Assembly: GCA_000499405.2 (NCBI GenBank)
Contig: HG738140.1
Location: 13,109,560 to 13,173,559, forward strand
DNA length: 64,000 nt
Reading direction: 5' to 3'
Source of the DNA: Onchocerca volvulus
Taxonomy: Eukaryota > Nematoda > Chromadorea > Rhabditida > Onchocercidae
Within the stretch, counting starts at the first letter, position 1. Every line of letters begins with the position of its first letter. Below the pieces are notes generated by a model. That model did not search any database and had not been told where the DNA came from. It was given only the letters and a program-made list of their open reading frames with translations. Shown in pieces: positions 24,732-36,900 of this stretch. The position numbers and the translations under genes were made by a program.

Positions 24732-27700
24732 CTTCGTGCTACAGCTGCACATATCGGTATCATCAGTGGTGCAATAACCTATGTTTGCATTGGTGCAGCT
24801 TTGTTTCTGTATCTTGAACGACCTACCGAAATTATGTCGCGTCAATATCACCTTATCACTTACGAAAAAATTAAATTAGTGAGTAAATTTGATAAAATTC
24901 TCGAAATTAAAAAAAAAATGTCCTACAATCTGTAATCCCAATTTCATAAAGTCAAGGTTTTTGCAAAGAAGTGGAATTTTTCGAATATTAATACCATTGG
25001 AATAAACAGATATGACTTCAAAGTTATTTACAACTTGAAAATTTTTTTACTTTTGCAAGACCTCAGAATATGTCTAAGGTTATGGAAAATTAAGTTGCAG
25101 AAGTTTCTACGAGCAGTGGCAGCAGATAATTTGACCGGAAATGATTTGTATGTTTTAAGTACCGACTATATTGAGGAATTATTTGATTTCTACAAAGATT
25201 CTCAGGTGATACTGAATTTACTTATATGTTTGAAATCTGAATTCAAAGAGATTTGTGTAAATTTTACTTTGCATGTTCAATTTCATCATTTAATTAATTG
25301 AATATTTTGTGGTAATAAGTAACAAAAAATGACAAAATGTACGCTATCTCATATGGAATACAATTTCAAAGTTAGAATTTAATATTTTTTAAATTTAAAT
25401 CAAATAACACAAATACTATGCTATGTTATATTACCTGCTAATTATATTTAAATAAATAACTATATCTAAGCCTTCATTAACATTCTAAAATCGAAAAAAA
25501 TTATTAAATTAGCATGATTCATTGAATGAGATGATTTCATGAAAAAGTTTTTTTTCATAAAGGAAGTTTTTTTATATTTTTGGCTAAAAATTGTATAGAC
25601 ATTCTAAGAATGATGAATCGAGAAATAACTAATTATGCTGTTTAATTACATCTTGAGCAATACTGAGATTATTACAATAGTTTATGAAAAATCTTGATAA
25701 TATTGTTTTCCCAATACCTACTTTTTTTTTTTTCGTTAAAACTAAAGAAATCTATCCTTCATTATTCATTGTAATTTTTTTTTTTTGGAGCGAAAAAAAA
25801 GGAATCGGTTGAATGGTTGATGCTTAAATTATTGATTGAAAATACTGGCATTCTCAATTCTGTTTTTCTTTGAAGTATCTTTAAAAAATGAAATTTTTCT
25901 TGCTAGATAATGATTTTTTTATGATTTGAAAGTCGAAAAATCATCAGAAATTGTCGCATTGATTACTTTGTCATCCGGCATTTACTCTTTTATCATTGAG
26001 TTTTGTTTTCACGACTAAAAATTTCAAAACAGTGTGAAATAAAAAAGATAATAAAATAAAGTCAGCAATATTACAATATTTCAATTGGTATAATATTTAA
26101 TATTTTATAGTATTTAAAAATAATAAAGGCTTATTTGAAATAAGTTTCAATGCGATGTATTATTGGAGAAGATTTTCAAATATTACTTATTTTCTATTGG
26201 AGCCAATAACTTACTGATCAATAATGGGCTTTAGGAATTATTCGAAAACTTATAATTAATTACTAAATTATTTGCAAATAAATTAATATGTTATACTGGG
26301 ATTTTGTATTATTTGTTAATTTTAGGCAGCTCGAACATTTGAAGCACATTATTTGAATCATGGAATGCAGGATGATCAATGGACTATAACTTCAGCGATA
26401 CTTTTTACTGCCACTACAGTCATTCCTGTTGGTATGAATAATATTCTTAGTGTAAAAATTACAAAATTTAAATATCAAAAAAGTTAACATTTGCTTTTAA
26501 TGGTGAAATAATTAATCTTCATTTGAATTTAATTGCTAAAAATTCAAAATCAACTCTAATCAATAATGTCATAATCAAATCATCGATAGCTATCAAATGC
26601 AGATCACTGAATTATTATATTAGCACGTATCAAGCATTTCTTAATTTAACTCAAAAAATTTTAGGTTATGGTTTTGTCACACCAATTACTAAAATAGGAC
26701 GATTTATTGTTATAATTTATGTTCTTATCGGCGCTCCATTGGTACTTATTACAATAACCGATATTGGAAAATTCTGTAGCTTATATTTTCTCCGTATCCT
26801 TCCTGAAGTATCGTTTATATGTATTAATCACTTTAATTATAGTATTTGATTATTTGATTAGCATGATAGTATTTTAATTTGATTAGCAATTAATAGACAT
26901 ACTATTTACAAACTTATAGTCAAACAAAATTAATCGTTAATCAAAATTAATCTTTCTCTGTTATGAAGGCACAAATACTGAGTAATTGCTTTATCATTCA
27001 TGCTTTAAAATCGGGAAAAGTTTGCAAAATATGTGATTTCAAAATTTATAAAAGCAAAAATGTTGCAGTCAGTAGCTGGTTTGTGTTTCCTTGGATTTTT
27101 AATAGTTTATTTATTTTTTGGAGCCCTATTATTCGCGATAGTTGCCGGGATTACTTATCTTGAAGCTGTATACTTTTCCATCACATCCGTTTTTACAATC
27201 GGTTACGGAGATACTCAAGCAAGTTTTTCATCTTTTCCACTAATTCCCTCTTGAAATCTAAATTAATCATTAACGACTTTATTCTATGTTTCTAAAATTT
27301 ATATTATAATTTTCTGCAAAGTTAATTTAAAAAGAAAGCAAATAATAATTTCAATTGATGTAAAGATTATTTTTTAATCATATTCTTTATTGAGATAATG
27401 AATATGATAAGAAAAGGATTTTGATTCTATTCAATTTCTTTGCCAAAAAAACTTTACTATTTTTATTAGAGAAGAGAAATCATCTATTAAAGAGAGCAGA
27501 AAAAAAAAGAATAATTCGACTAGAGTGAAGGGATTTTCTAATTTTTCGGGAAAGCAATTTAAGTTTTCTTAGTTTCTTCTATCTTTCCATTTCAAATATC
27601 AAATAATTTTTTTGCGATTGTCAGGTACTTTGAGGGCATAAAATCATTGAGCTTTATTAGTGAAATGAAAAATTTGATAGTTCGCTACTTTTCTGGAAAA

Positions 27701-29339
27701 TCTCCGATATTTTTTCTCTCCACATCGTTGAACAATTTTTTTGATCGCTATTTTAATTGACTATGATTTTTTTCTCGCTTCTCATGTAAATTGAAAATGC
27801 GAAAATTCATTGAGAGATGACAGTCCACTTGTCATACATTTCACATTTCATCATTATTGTACGTAGTAGTATAACTGCATGTTCAATAAAATAAGCTGAG
27901 ATTTCAGTATTTTACCTTTAGCTTGGCTAATATTCTTCGTAAGAAATACTTCGAAAGGTAATTTCTTTGTAATTTATAGTCAGATTTTTTCATTCATAAC
28001 AGTTGTCTAATAAATATTTGTGTACAAGAGTAATCTGATGACTTTAGATTTTCTTCCTATCCAATTCTTTCTTGAGATTATTCTCGATCAAAAAAAGACA
28101 AAATGCTTAATTTCTTTCACTTTACTGATTTCCTTATTTCTTCCACAAATAGCGATTGTAATAGATCCGAGAAAATGATTTTTTAGCATGTTTCTTCAGT
28201 TGATAATTTTCTATAGCAAAAAATTGGAATAATAGAAAAATCGGATATCGAATATGGTATTTGAAAAGTGTAATTTTAAGTGCTTTGACTAAAATAGTGA
28301 ATCGAAGACACGATTAGAATCCTAGTTCTTACGAATGATGCAAATTTTTTAGTAATAATCTTGTTGATAAATCGTTTAATTAACTATTTTCCTTTCAAAT
28401 TCCTCGCAGATAAATTCCTTAGCTTAGTATATTATCTTGTAATTTGTCAATTTTTACGAAAATTATATTTAAATTGCCATTTCGAAATGGAAAACGAACA
28501 GAATTGGAATGAAAAAGAAATTTTTTGATGAAATTTAATTCAGCCTCCCGTTCCTATACCGTATCTCATTTTATACATTGTCATTGGTGTGATAATGTTA
28601 ACAATAACGATAGAAGTATTAGCTGCTGGAGCAATCAATCATATTCATTATATGGGTCGTCATGTTTCTCGAGCCAAAAAATTCACTCAAAAATTTTATC
28701 AGGTTTTATTTTTAGTTTTTTAAATTCTAAAAAACTGCACGAGAAGTTTGCTAAAAGATTTGTTTTTCTTTTTTTTTTTTCGTGATGCAAAAATTTTATA
28801 AAATGCGCCAAGCATTTTTATAAAATTACTTTTTTTTGTGCAAAGAAATCAAATAATGAAAATAAATATAATAATTATTAAGATGGATTAATTATTTTTT
28901 ACTGAAACGGAAAACAAAAACTTAATACTTCAAAAATCTTTGTTAGATGATAGTTGACCGAAATGAAAAAATAAAATTATGCCTTAAATCTTTCAAAGAA
29001 TTTTTTTTCCTTTGTTTCAAAATTTGAATTCAATCGAAGAAAACCTTTCAAATGTTGACTAATTTTGAAATTGCAATATTTCAGATGGCACGAGCAATGG
29101 ACTTACGACGTGATTTAAATATTGGTCTAACGCAAATCGAATCGCTTGTTCATTTAAGTTTAATATTTGGTGTAGTGAAAACAGATCCAAGCAATGAGGA
29201 AAGAGCAATTCTTACATCGTGTAACATCAATGCACCTTTTACACCAGCAAATGATGATTTCAGATTCGTTGATGATGATGTGACGGAGAGATTTTTTCAT
29301 GTAATTGCAGAACAAGTTGGACGAGAAAATCTCTTATGA
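24732..29339 (+). CDS. two-pore-domain potassium channel (TWK/KCNK family), N-terminus missing
   Basis: Plasma-membrane background K+ channel. Exons 24732-24878, 25101-25205, 26326-26431, 26665-26807, 27069-27218, 28544-28702 and 29085-29339 (TGA) keep phase and encode 354 residues. Order: M1 (AHIGIISGAITYVCIGAALF), extracellular cap, pore 1 with filter GYG, M2 (IVIIYVLIGAPLVLITIT), M3 (VAGLCFLGFLIVYLFFGALL), pore 2 FTIGYGDTQ, M4 (PYLILYIVIGVIMLTITIEV), then a cytosolic tail. Pore 1 reads TTVIPVGYGFVTP, so Pro stands where the first filter Thr (TIGYG) is usual. The intron after 27218 begins GC (CAA|GCAAGT); only this donor keeps pore 2 to M4 in frame at family spacing. The first exon starts at an intron acceptor, so an upstream ATG exon is missing from this model. 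Polyadenylation signal AATAAA near 29572. Confidence 0.92.
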
Positions 29340-32300
29340 TAAATCGCTTTCATTTAATCGCATTCGGAAGCGAAAAATCATTGTAGCGATAATTAACTTA
29401 CCGTATTGCTATTGATGAATTAGCATTAAGTAAGTAATTCATGAGATTGGCTGATAACAACAATGTCGCATATGTATTTAATTTCTCCGTAAGCAAAATA
29501 ATTTCAAATAGATTTATTTATCTTTACTTTCGCAACTCTTGCTTTATACATATTTGCAAGCAGTACTTATGAATAAAAAGTTTCAAAAATTTGCGGCTTT
29601 CATTGTCATTATCGATTTCATAGAAGAATCGTTTTCAACAAATTTTATTTACACTCAATCGCATAAACGGAAACAATTGTTGTCGTATGTGACAGTGATT
29701 TAGACATTCTAAGCAAAAGTTTCGCGAAAGAATTTTATGAATAAAAGAGCACAACAACACATTTTATTTTTGCGGAAATTTGGCCTATTATTATGTCCTA
29801 GTTAAATCAAAATTAAATCAATATTTAAAAGCAATTAAAGTAATTAAAATTTCAATTTTGCAATATTTATTGATTCGCGTACAACCGAAAAGCAATTGGT
29901 TACAGAATCGTATTTTTAAAAGAAAATCAAAATCCTTGCATGCCATGATAATAGTTATCTGTTTGCATTCAATTAATTTATAAATTTCATGATATTAGAT
30001 TAAACATTGATTATTTTTAAATCATCCAAATGGAATTAATTTCATTAATCAATTAACAATCATTAAATTCATTTTTCAACATATCATTTGAACATATTCC
30101 ACCGCTTTATCATTTAATAAGTGTAATTAAAGTAATTTTAATCATTCAAATCATTATTTCAACTAATTTCCCATAAAGTTTCAAATTTTTTAGTAGCATT
30201 GCTTTACAAATTCAAATGGAAAAATTTTCCTCATAATCCTAAAATGATCGAAAATGATGAATAAAAAGTGCAAGAGGAAGATTTTATTGATTTCACAAAC
30301 AAAGAATATGCAAATTGAGATGATTAATTAGAATTGTCTACCGATTTTTTAATATTTGATTGATTATCTCTCTCTCAAAAAAAAAAGAAAAAATATTTTA
30401 TTGAATATTTTCTTGTAAAATAGATAACTTTTGATTTTGCCATGGACAATGTCATAGTTTATAATATTTACATGAATACTAGAATTGCAATTTACACTCT
30501 GTCAATTAGATTTAAAATGACAGTATGACAATTGTGTAATTATATGTTACCTTGTAATGATAGATTCCATCATTCTTGAAAAGATCATGAATAAGTGACA
30601 ATTTTACTACGATAGTATATGTTGAAATATGGATTAACATAACAAATGTCATGGTCAAAAAAAATCGATCAGTTAAACGGCAAATTGTATCAGCAGATCT
30701 AATTTTCACAAAAAATAAATATTTTAATCACTAAACAATGTATTCAACACAATATCAGTTTGCACTATCAATTTTTTTCCATTCTATTTTGGTCCCTCGT
30801 ATCGAAAATTTTTCTGGAAATACATTCAATTTCCCAAAAATTATATTTTATATAATTCTATTTTTTCCTTTATTAAATATTAGATTCAATTTTTAAAAAT
30901 ATATTATATAATACTAACAAATCTTTTAGCTGATACTTTTATGTTTTTGGTTTTTTTAATCAAGCAAAATTTTGAAGAATAATCAAGCAAAATTTTGAAA
31001 AAGTTGATCATTTGAAAATACACTGTTTGATCATTTGGAAATACACTTCCTGAAATCTAATTTGCAATTTTTGAATTTTTGAAAGTAAAATTGGGTTTAA
31101 CTAAATTTCTAGATTAATGCATTGTTCAGTTCACTCTTACAAAGAAGTAGGATTCGATAGTTATTATTATTAACAACATCCGATAATTATTATTGCTATT
31201 GTCACCATTTTGGTTGATAGTTTTTTTCTTTTTTTTAGTTTCCTTCTTTTTTATACTTTCCTCAGCCTTCACTTGTGAATCCATTTTTCATTTTAAAAAT
31301 AAATCATTAATGGTGGAATAGAATCGACCAATTTTTTTGACAATGTATGCTTTTTTATAAACTAAACTTTGCGACGAGATTCATTGACAGAATGATGCGA
31401 AACCAATTTCGCTTTTTTTTTTTACCTTCAGAATTATGATCTTATCTACACTTGGTAATGACATTAAAATTTGTTTGATGAAGAAAATTTCTTAGCAACT
31501 TAGCAATTAATCATCAGTTCAAGCCAAGATGATTTCGTTTCTTCATTTAATGATACCGTACAATTTGATTTATCGAACGAAAGAAACCGAAAATATCAGA
31601 TCCCAAATTAATTCCCAAATCATTTTAAATTATCATTTGAGATATTTTCGTTTTCTTTTTTCATTTTATTTTATTTTTCTGTCGACAAATCAAAACTTTC
31701 CATTTTTTATTGAAAAGATTTATTTCTTTTGAAACTGTGAAATTATCTTTAAAAATAAGATAAGGTAGAAAAGTGGTAAATTTGATTAAACAAATTACTA
31801 ATTCTATTATAATGGTGGAGTTTATAAAAAGATAAAAAATATGAGAACAAGATGAGTGAGTGATAAAATGATAAATCATCATCGTTACAAATTGAAATGA
31901 AAAGAAAAAATTATCAACTGTTTTCTAAGATCGTCCGCTATTCTGTAGGTGACAAAAAATACGATAGATTGAAGTTACGTTCATTTTTTTGTACTGTGAC
32001 TTTATCAGTTTATAATCATTTGTGATTTTAATAATCAACGAATCTTTTGGATCGATCACAAGTTTTACTATCAATAAATTTTCATTATTATTAATTCAGA
32101 TGATTTGTATGAAATTTGTTCCTTATTTTTTCCCAAAATAATCTTTTAATTATAGAATTTTTTTGCATTGAATTTTTAAAAATATTTATTTGAATGATAA
32201 GTATGATAAGAGTTAAGAATCTTCATAACATAACTGATCTTTGGGAAGATCAAAATTCTTCGATGGAACAAATACATATGTCATTTTTATAATTAAAATC

Positions 32301-32890
32301 AACAAGATCAATTTAATCCATCCTTGTTGATCCTTTCGTAACTTTTGGGGATTTTTTCATAAATACAGTTTAGTGCTATTGAAATGAAGAACCAAAAAAA
32401 CTTATGAAAAATAAGTCTTTTTTATTTATTGTTTTAAAATTTTATGAATAAATCAAAATTTTCCCATAGAAAATATTCTATTAAAATTTGCTTCGATGCA
32501 TTTTTTGAAATTCATTCCCGTGTTTTTTTTTTTAAAAAGAAATATGAAGTTTAAAAAAATAATTCAGTGTGATAACAAATTTATCGATTAAATTATTTAA
32601 TTTTTCTTTTAAAATTCTATTTGCTTCAGGAAAAAAATGGATTAACTGATTTTCACTCCTATATTTCACTTTTTTTTTTTCAATTCTTCAAGTTTATCCA
32701 TCAAAATCAATCGATTTCTTTCGTTTCTTTCTTTTCAGACATCATTCTTCTGAAACAATAAAATGATATATCAGCCGTAGTTTCAGATTAATTTTCACAC
32801 TAATATCTATCGTATAATTATTGATTTAGCAAGAAGCAAGAGTTCATATAATTTTATTTCTATTTGTCTATGAATCGATTAAAATTACAG
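29340..32890. other. long intergenic region with one candidate exon
   Basis: AT-rich; the channel 3' UTR lies at the left. One - strand exon is plausible at 30698-30551 (listed separately). A + strand stretch at 31930-32030 is open (IVRYSVGDKKYDRLKLRS) after a CTAAG acceptor but has no partner. No complete gene recognised. Confidence 0.35.
30551..30698 (-). CDS. orphan exon encoding a membrane-like segment
   Basis: Flanked by an AAAATTAG acceptor and an AAG|GTAACA donor on the - strand. 49 codons: a short hydrophilic start (SADTICRLTDR), a hydrophobic stretch (FFLTMTFVMLIHISTYTIVV) and a hydrophilic end (LFKNDGIYHYK). It looks like one transmembrane helix of a multi-exon membrane protein, but no partner exon or family was recognised. 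Confidence 0.35.
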
Positions 32891-33039
32891 GTCAAAGAAC
32901 GGATAGCAAATGCTTTTCGAATTGGTACAAAAATTTCCAGACATATCTGAGTTCAGATAATCTTTTGTTTGATTATCGTTGTCCCAAACATGGCGCAAAT
33001 ATCGGAGTTATCATCGGAGCTTTTGGAACAGCGAATTAA
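32891..33039 (+). CDS. orphan terminal exon
   Basis: After an AAAATTACAG acceptor, the frame needing a phase-1 partner is open for 49 codons to TAA, with two Cys and a Gly-rich end (HGANIGVIIGAFGTAN). A second frame of the same exon starts in phase 0 (VKERIANAFRIGTKISRHI, then TGA) and would fit the phase-0 donor of the K+ channel exon ending at 28702, giving an alternative channel C-terminus. The sequence alone does not decide between the two readings. Confidence 0.4.
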
Positions 33040-33100
33040 ATTTTATTTTATTTAATTCTTCCAATTTGAATTGAAAATGAAGCATTTAACCCATTTTATG

Positions 33101-33160
33101 AATCAATTGCATCTTGCTATAAAATCATTTATATGATTTTATAGCAAGATGCAATTGATT
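33101..33160. repeat. perfect palindrome, 28-bp arms with 4-base loop
   Basis: Arm 33101-33128 begins AATCAATTGCATCTTGC; loop TTAT; the arm at 33133-33160 is its exact reverse complement. It lies just after the orphan exon, about 830 bases upstream of the kinesin start. Perfect pairing and a 4-base loop argue against a microRNA precursor and for a recent inverted duplication or a mobile-element end. Confidence 0.9.
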
Positions 33161-33993
33161 TGCTGTCTTTTAAAGTTTCCGTTTTTTTTTTTTTTTTTTT
33201 TTTCATTTGATAGAAAAATAAATCAATTCGTTAGAGATGTAATTTGCACATGAATATTCTTATAAAGGACAAAATTTCAAGATTGAAATTATATTCAATA
33301 AAATGGTTATAAATATTGATTTTTTCTTTTTTTTTTTTAAATTTCAATAGATATCTGATGATTTTAGAAAATTCCAAAAAAAAGGAACAGATTTCGAAAA
33401 AGAAAAGATAAGTAATTTCTCATTTGTTTGTATTATTTAAACTTATGCTAAAAAAGCTAAAAAATTTGAAGAAACAATAAATGAAGTTTGATTTTGTTGA
33501 TTTTACGAATATTTCTCCGATAGAATTGATTTGCCTGTCTGTCATTGATGTCCTTCCCTCCGATACAGTGACATCAATAATTGTAGATGTAGAAAGGGAA
33601 ACGATATCAAAAACAGGACGGATGTAAAATTGATGATATATTAAGGCAGGTATATTGCAGAATAGATATTCAGGTTGAATGGTTGAATTGTCATTTGAGG
33701 GAATTTCCCAGTTTCCACCTTATAATCAAACTGAAATAACACTTTCTCTCAAAAAATCATTTTATTTATCGATCTATTTTAATTACTCTTTGAATATCGC
33801 AAAATTTCGTAGAATAATTATTGATTTTCCAAAATGAATTTTGTTAAAGTAGTAGTAGAATGAAGAAAAATATAAAGTTTGCTTTTTTTTTCTATTTTAA
33901 TTAAATTTTCATCACCAATTATAACTTGAATACTTTTGTTTCTTATTGCTATTCTATTTGTTCGTAATTTTTAATTAAAATTTCAGAATCAAA
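33161..33993. other. kinesin 5' flank
   Basis: Poly-T tracts at 33181-33203 and 33325-33338 and otherwise AT-rich sequence. The acceptor AATTTCAG at 33986 precedes the kinesin ATG. No gene seen. Confidence 0.5.
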
Positions 33994-36900
33994 ATGGATA
34001 ACAATGAAATTGGAGGTGTATTTCGTAAATGTAAATGCCATCATGAAATTCAATCACAGATGATTTATGTCAAAGAGAATATGATGAAAGCACATCTAGA
34101 AGTGAAAAATCAATTAATTCATAATTTAGAAAATATCATTGATGAGCAGGAAGCACGAATTCGAAATATGGATGATTATATTAACGGTAAGATTGAAATT
34201 ATGATAAGAAATTTAAAAAAAAAAAAAAATTAATATAACTATACAGTATTTGGAATGATAAGTCTTATTGAAGTTGAAACAGTATTGACAAAACTTGAAA
34301 AATAAAACTAGCAGAATGTTGTAAATAAATTATTTTGATTCTTATGCAGTTTAAGGTAAAAAAATAAAAATAACGCTGTATAGATAACTTATATCGTCTT
34401 TTTTTCTTTTTTTTTCATGTAATCGATAATTTTATAAAAAAATTTGTTTTGTTTTTAATTTAAAATTAATCATATTTTAGGTCGAATTAAATCATTTAGT
34501 GTATGTAATAAAATCCTCAAAGGTATCTCTCTACTCTCACTTGAATTTGGGACTTTAAGCGAAGAAAATTTATCTCTCAAAGAAGCTTACGTCAATGCAC
34601 AACGCTTAATACGTTTATTGCAACTGAAAATAGACGATCCCTTATTAGCTCAGGTTGAATTTTAGCAAGAAAAAATTTTTTGTTTTAAAATTTAAAAAAA
34701 ATAAATAAATACAAATTTGAATTCATAAGGAATTGTAAATAAGCAGTGATAAGAAATTAAAAATCGAATACAGGCATCATTGATCCAAATGAAACATTTA
34801 GGATTCTGATATCTGTTGCGTAATAATTGTAATGAATCTTTATTTTAAATTTTCAAATATTTAGAAATATAATTTAATAAATTTTGTAATAATTAAACTA
34901 TTAAGATGAAAATATCCATACATATCTCTCCATCCTATTTTGATATCATCTTGTCCATGTCATTCATATTATGTGCTATTTTTTTTTTTTAAGATACCAG
35001 AAAAGGGCGATAAATCATGTCAAACAAGTGAAATGAAAGAAGAACAGAAATCTTTAAGCCTTCATCTCGATTCATATCAATCATATGTTGCAAAAAATCA
35101 AGAAGAAGAATTGGAGATGCAAATTTTGCAAGAAAAAAATAATAATTATCAGTTGCTCTGCAATATGGAAATAATTGCTGCTTTGCAGAAAAATGTAAAA
35201 CAATTGATGGAAGCGAAGGTTTTTGCTTAATATTCAGGATTTAGTAAATGAAAATTTAAAATAAATCTTGTAATTCTAAAAAGAAAAGTTTAGAAAAGAA
35301 ACTCTTTGATGAATCAAAATAATCCGCAATAAATCAAAAATATGTTTTTTTTTTTTTCGCTATTTGACATTTTAATTTGCATAACAATTTTTCACTAATT
35401 TTAAAATATTCCGACAAAAAAAACAAAGGAATTCTTTTTCTATGAATTCAAATTTCAATTATTTTTAGATTGAAATGAAGAAATTAATAACTGACATTCA
35501 AGTAGCAACACGTGAAGAATTACGATTAATGCGTAATGATATGGAAATAAAAATTGATTGTGTCATTAAATCATTGATGAAACGATATCAAAGAGAAGTT
35601 GATGCTAGAAAACGATTACATAATAAACTGGTTGAAATGAATGGTAAACGATCATTGATGAATTTTAAAAAGGAATTAAATGAATTGAATAGAAATTTAC
35701 AAATTTGATTATTAATTATTATTTTTTTTTCAGGTAACATTCGTGTATTTTGTCGTATACGACCAGCTTTAGCGAATTATTCGAAATTATCTTTACTGAT
35801 TGATCCATTTGATAATGGCTTAGTTATTGTTGATAGTACAAATAGTGATCGAAAGAAATTTAACTGTGATCGGGCTTTCAATGAAAAGCATACACAATCT
35901 GATGTAATTTTATAATTTTTTCAGTTTTTAAAGGTTTTTTCATTTTGACATGACATAATTTATCTCTTTAAAAAAAAAAAGAAAAAAAGATAATTTACGT
36001 TATTAAAAAATAAAAAAAAAAAAAAAACTAAGTTTTATTCTTTTTGTCGTACATTCTTTCAAATTATTTTTGATCATTAACATTTTCTTTCTATTATTTA
36101 CCATCAAAATCTTTCATTTTAAAACTGATCTATGATCTAAATTGATCTATGATCTAAACTTTTTCCTTTAATTTCTTTTTTTATCCAAGAAATACAATTT
36201 TATACCAGTTAATTTTCTCATAAAAATTGTCATTTTTTGTCATAAAAGAAAATATGAAAAAAGAGAAAAAAGCGATAGCAAACAAACAAACACAATGTTT
36301 ATTGAATGAGCAAAGAAGAAAAAGTTACAAAAAAGGATGGAAAGTTAAATTAACAATCAAACAAAATGTTTTATTTTTAATATTACTTATAATTTACCAA
36401 AAAATAAAAATAAAAAATAAATAAATAAATAAATTTGCAGATTTTTGAAGAAATTCGTCCAGTTATAACAAGTTGTATGGATGGTTATAATGTATGTATA
36501 TTTGCATATGGACATACTGGAAGCGGTAAAACTTATACCATGGAGGTTGCTTAATGATCGAAAAATTCATAAATTTCACTAAAAAACAAAAAAAAACAAC
36601 TCGATATTGGAATTTAGTATCTATATTTATAATTTGTTAATATCAAAATTTTTTCCATCAATGTTCCACAAAATTATCACTTAATTATACATGATAGTTA
36701 TTGATTATTTTTAAAAGAAAATAAATTAATTGGAATTTAATATTTTGAAAAAAATGTCGTATTTGAAAAATTAGCAACAATTTTCAGGGATCACCAAATG
36801 ATCCGGGTGTGTATCAACGATCCATAAATCATCTATTTCGAATAGCAAAAGAACGTTTAAACGATATTGATTATACAATTTCAATATCAATGCTAGAAAT

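Noticed and set aside
33101..33160. microRNA precursor
   Set aside because: Arms are perfectly paired and the loop is 4 bases; animal pre-miRNAs have bulges and larger loops.
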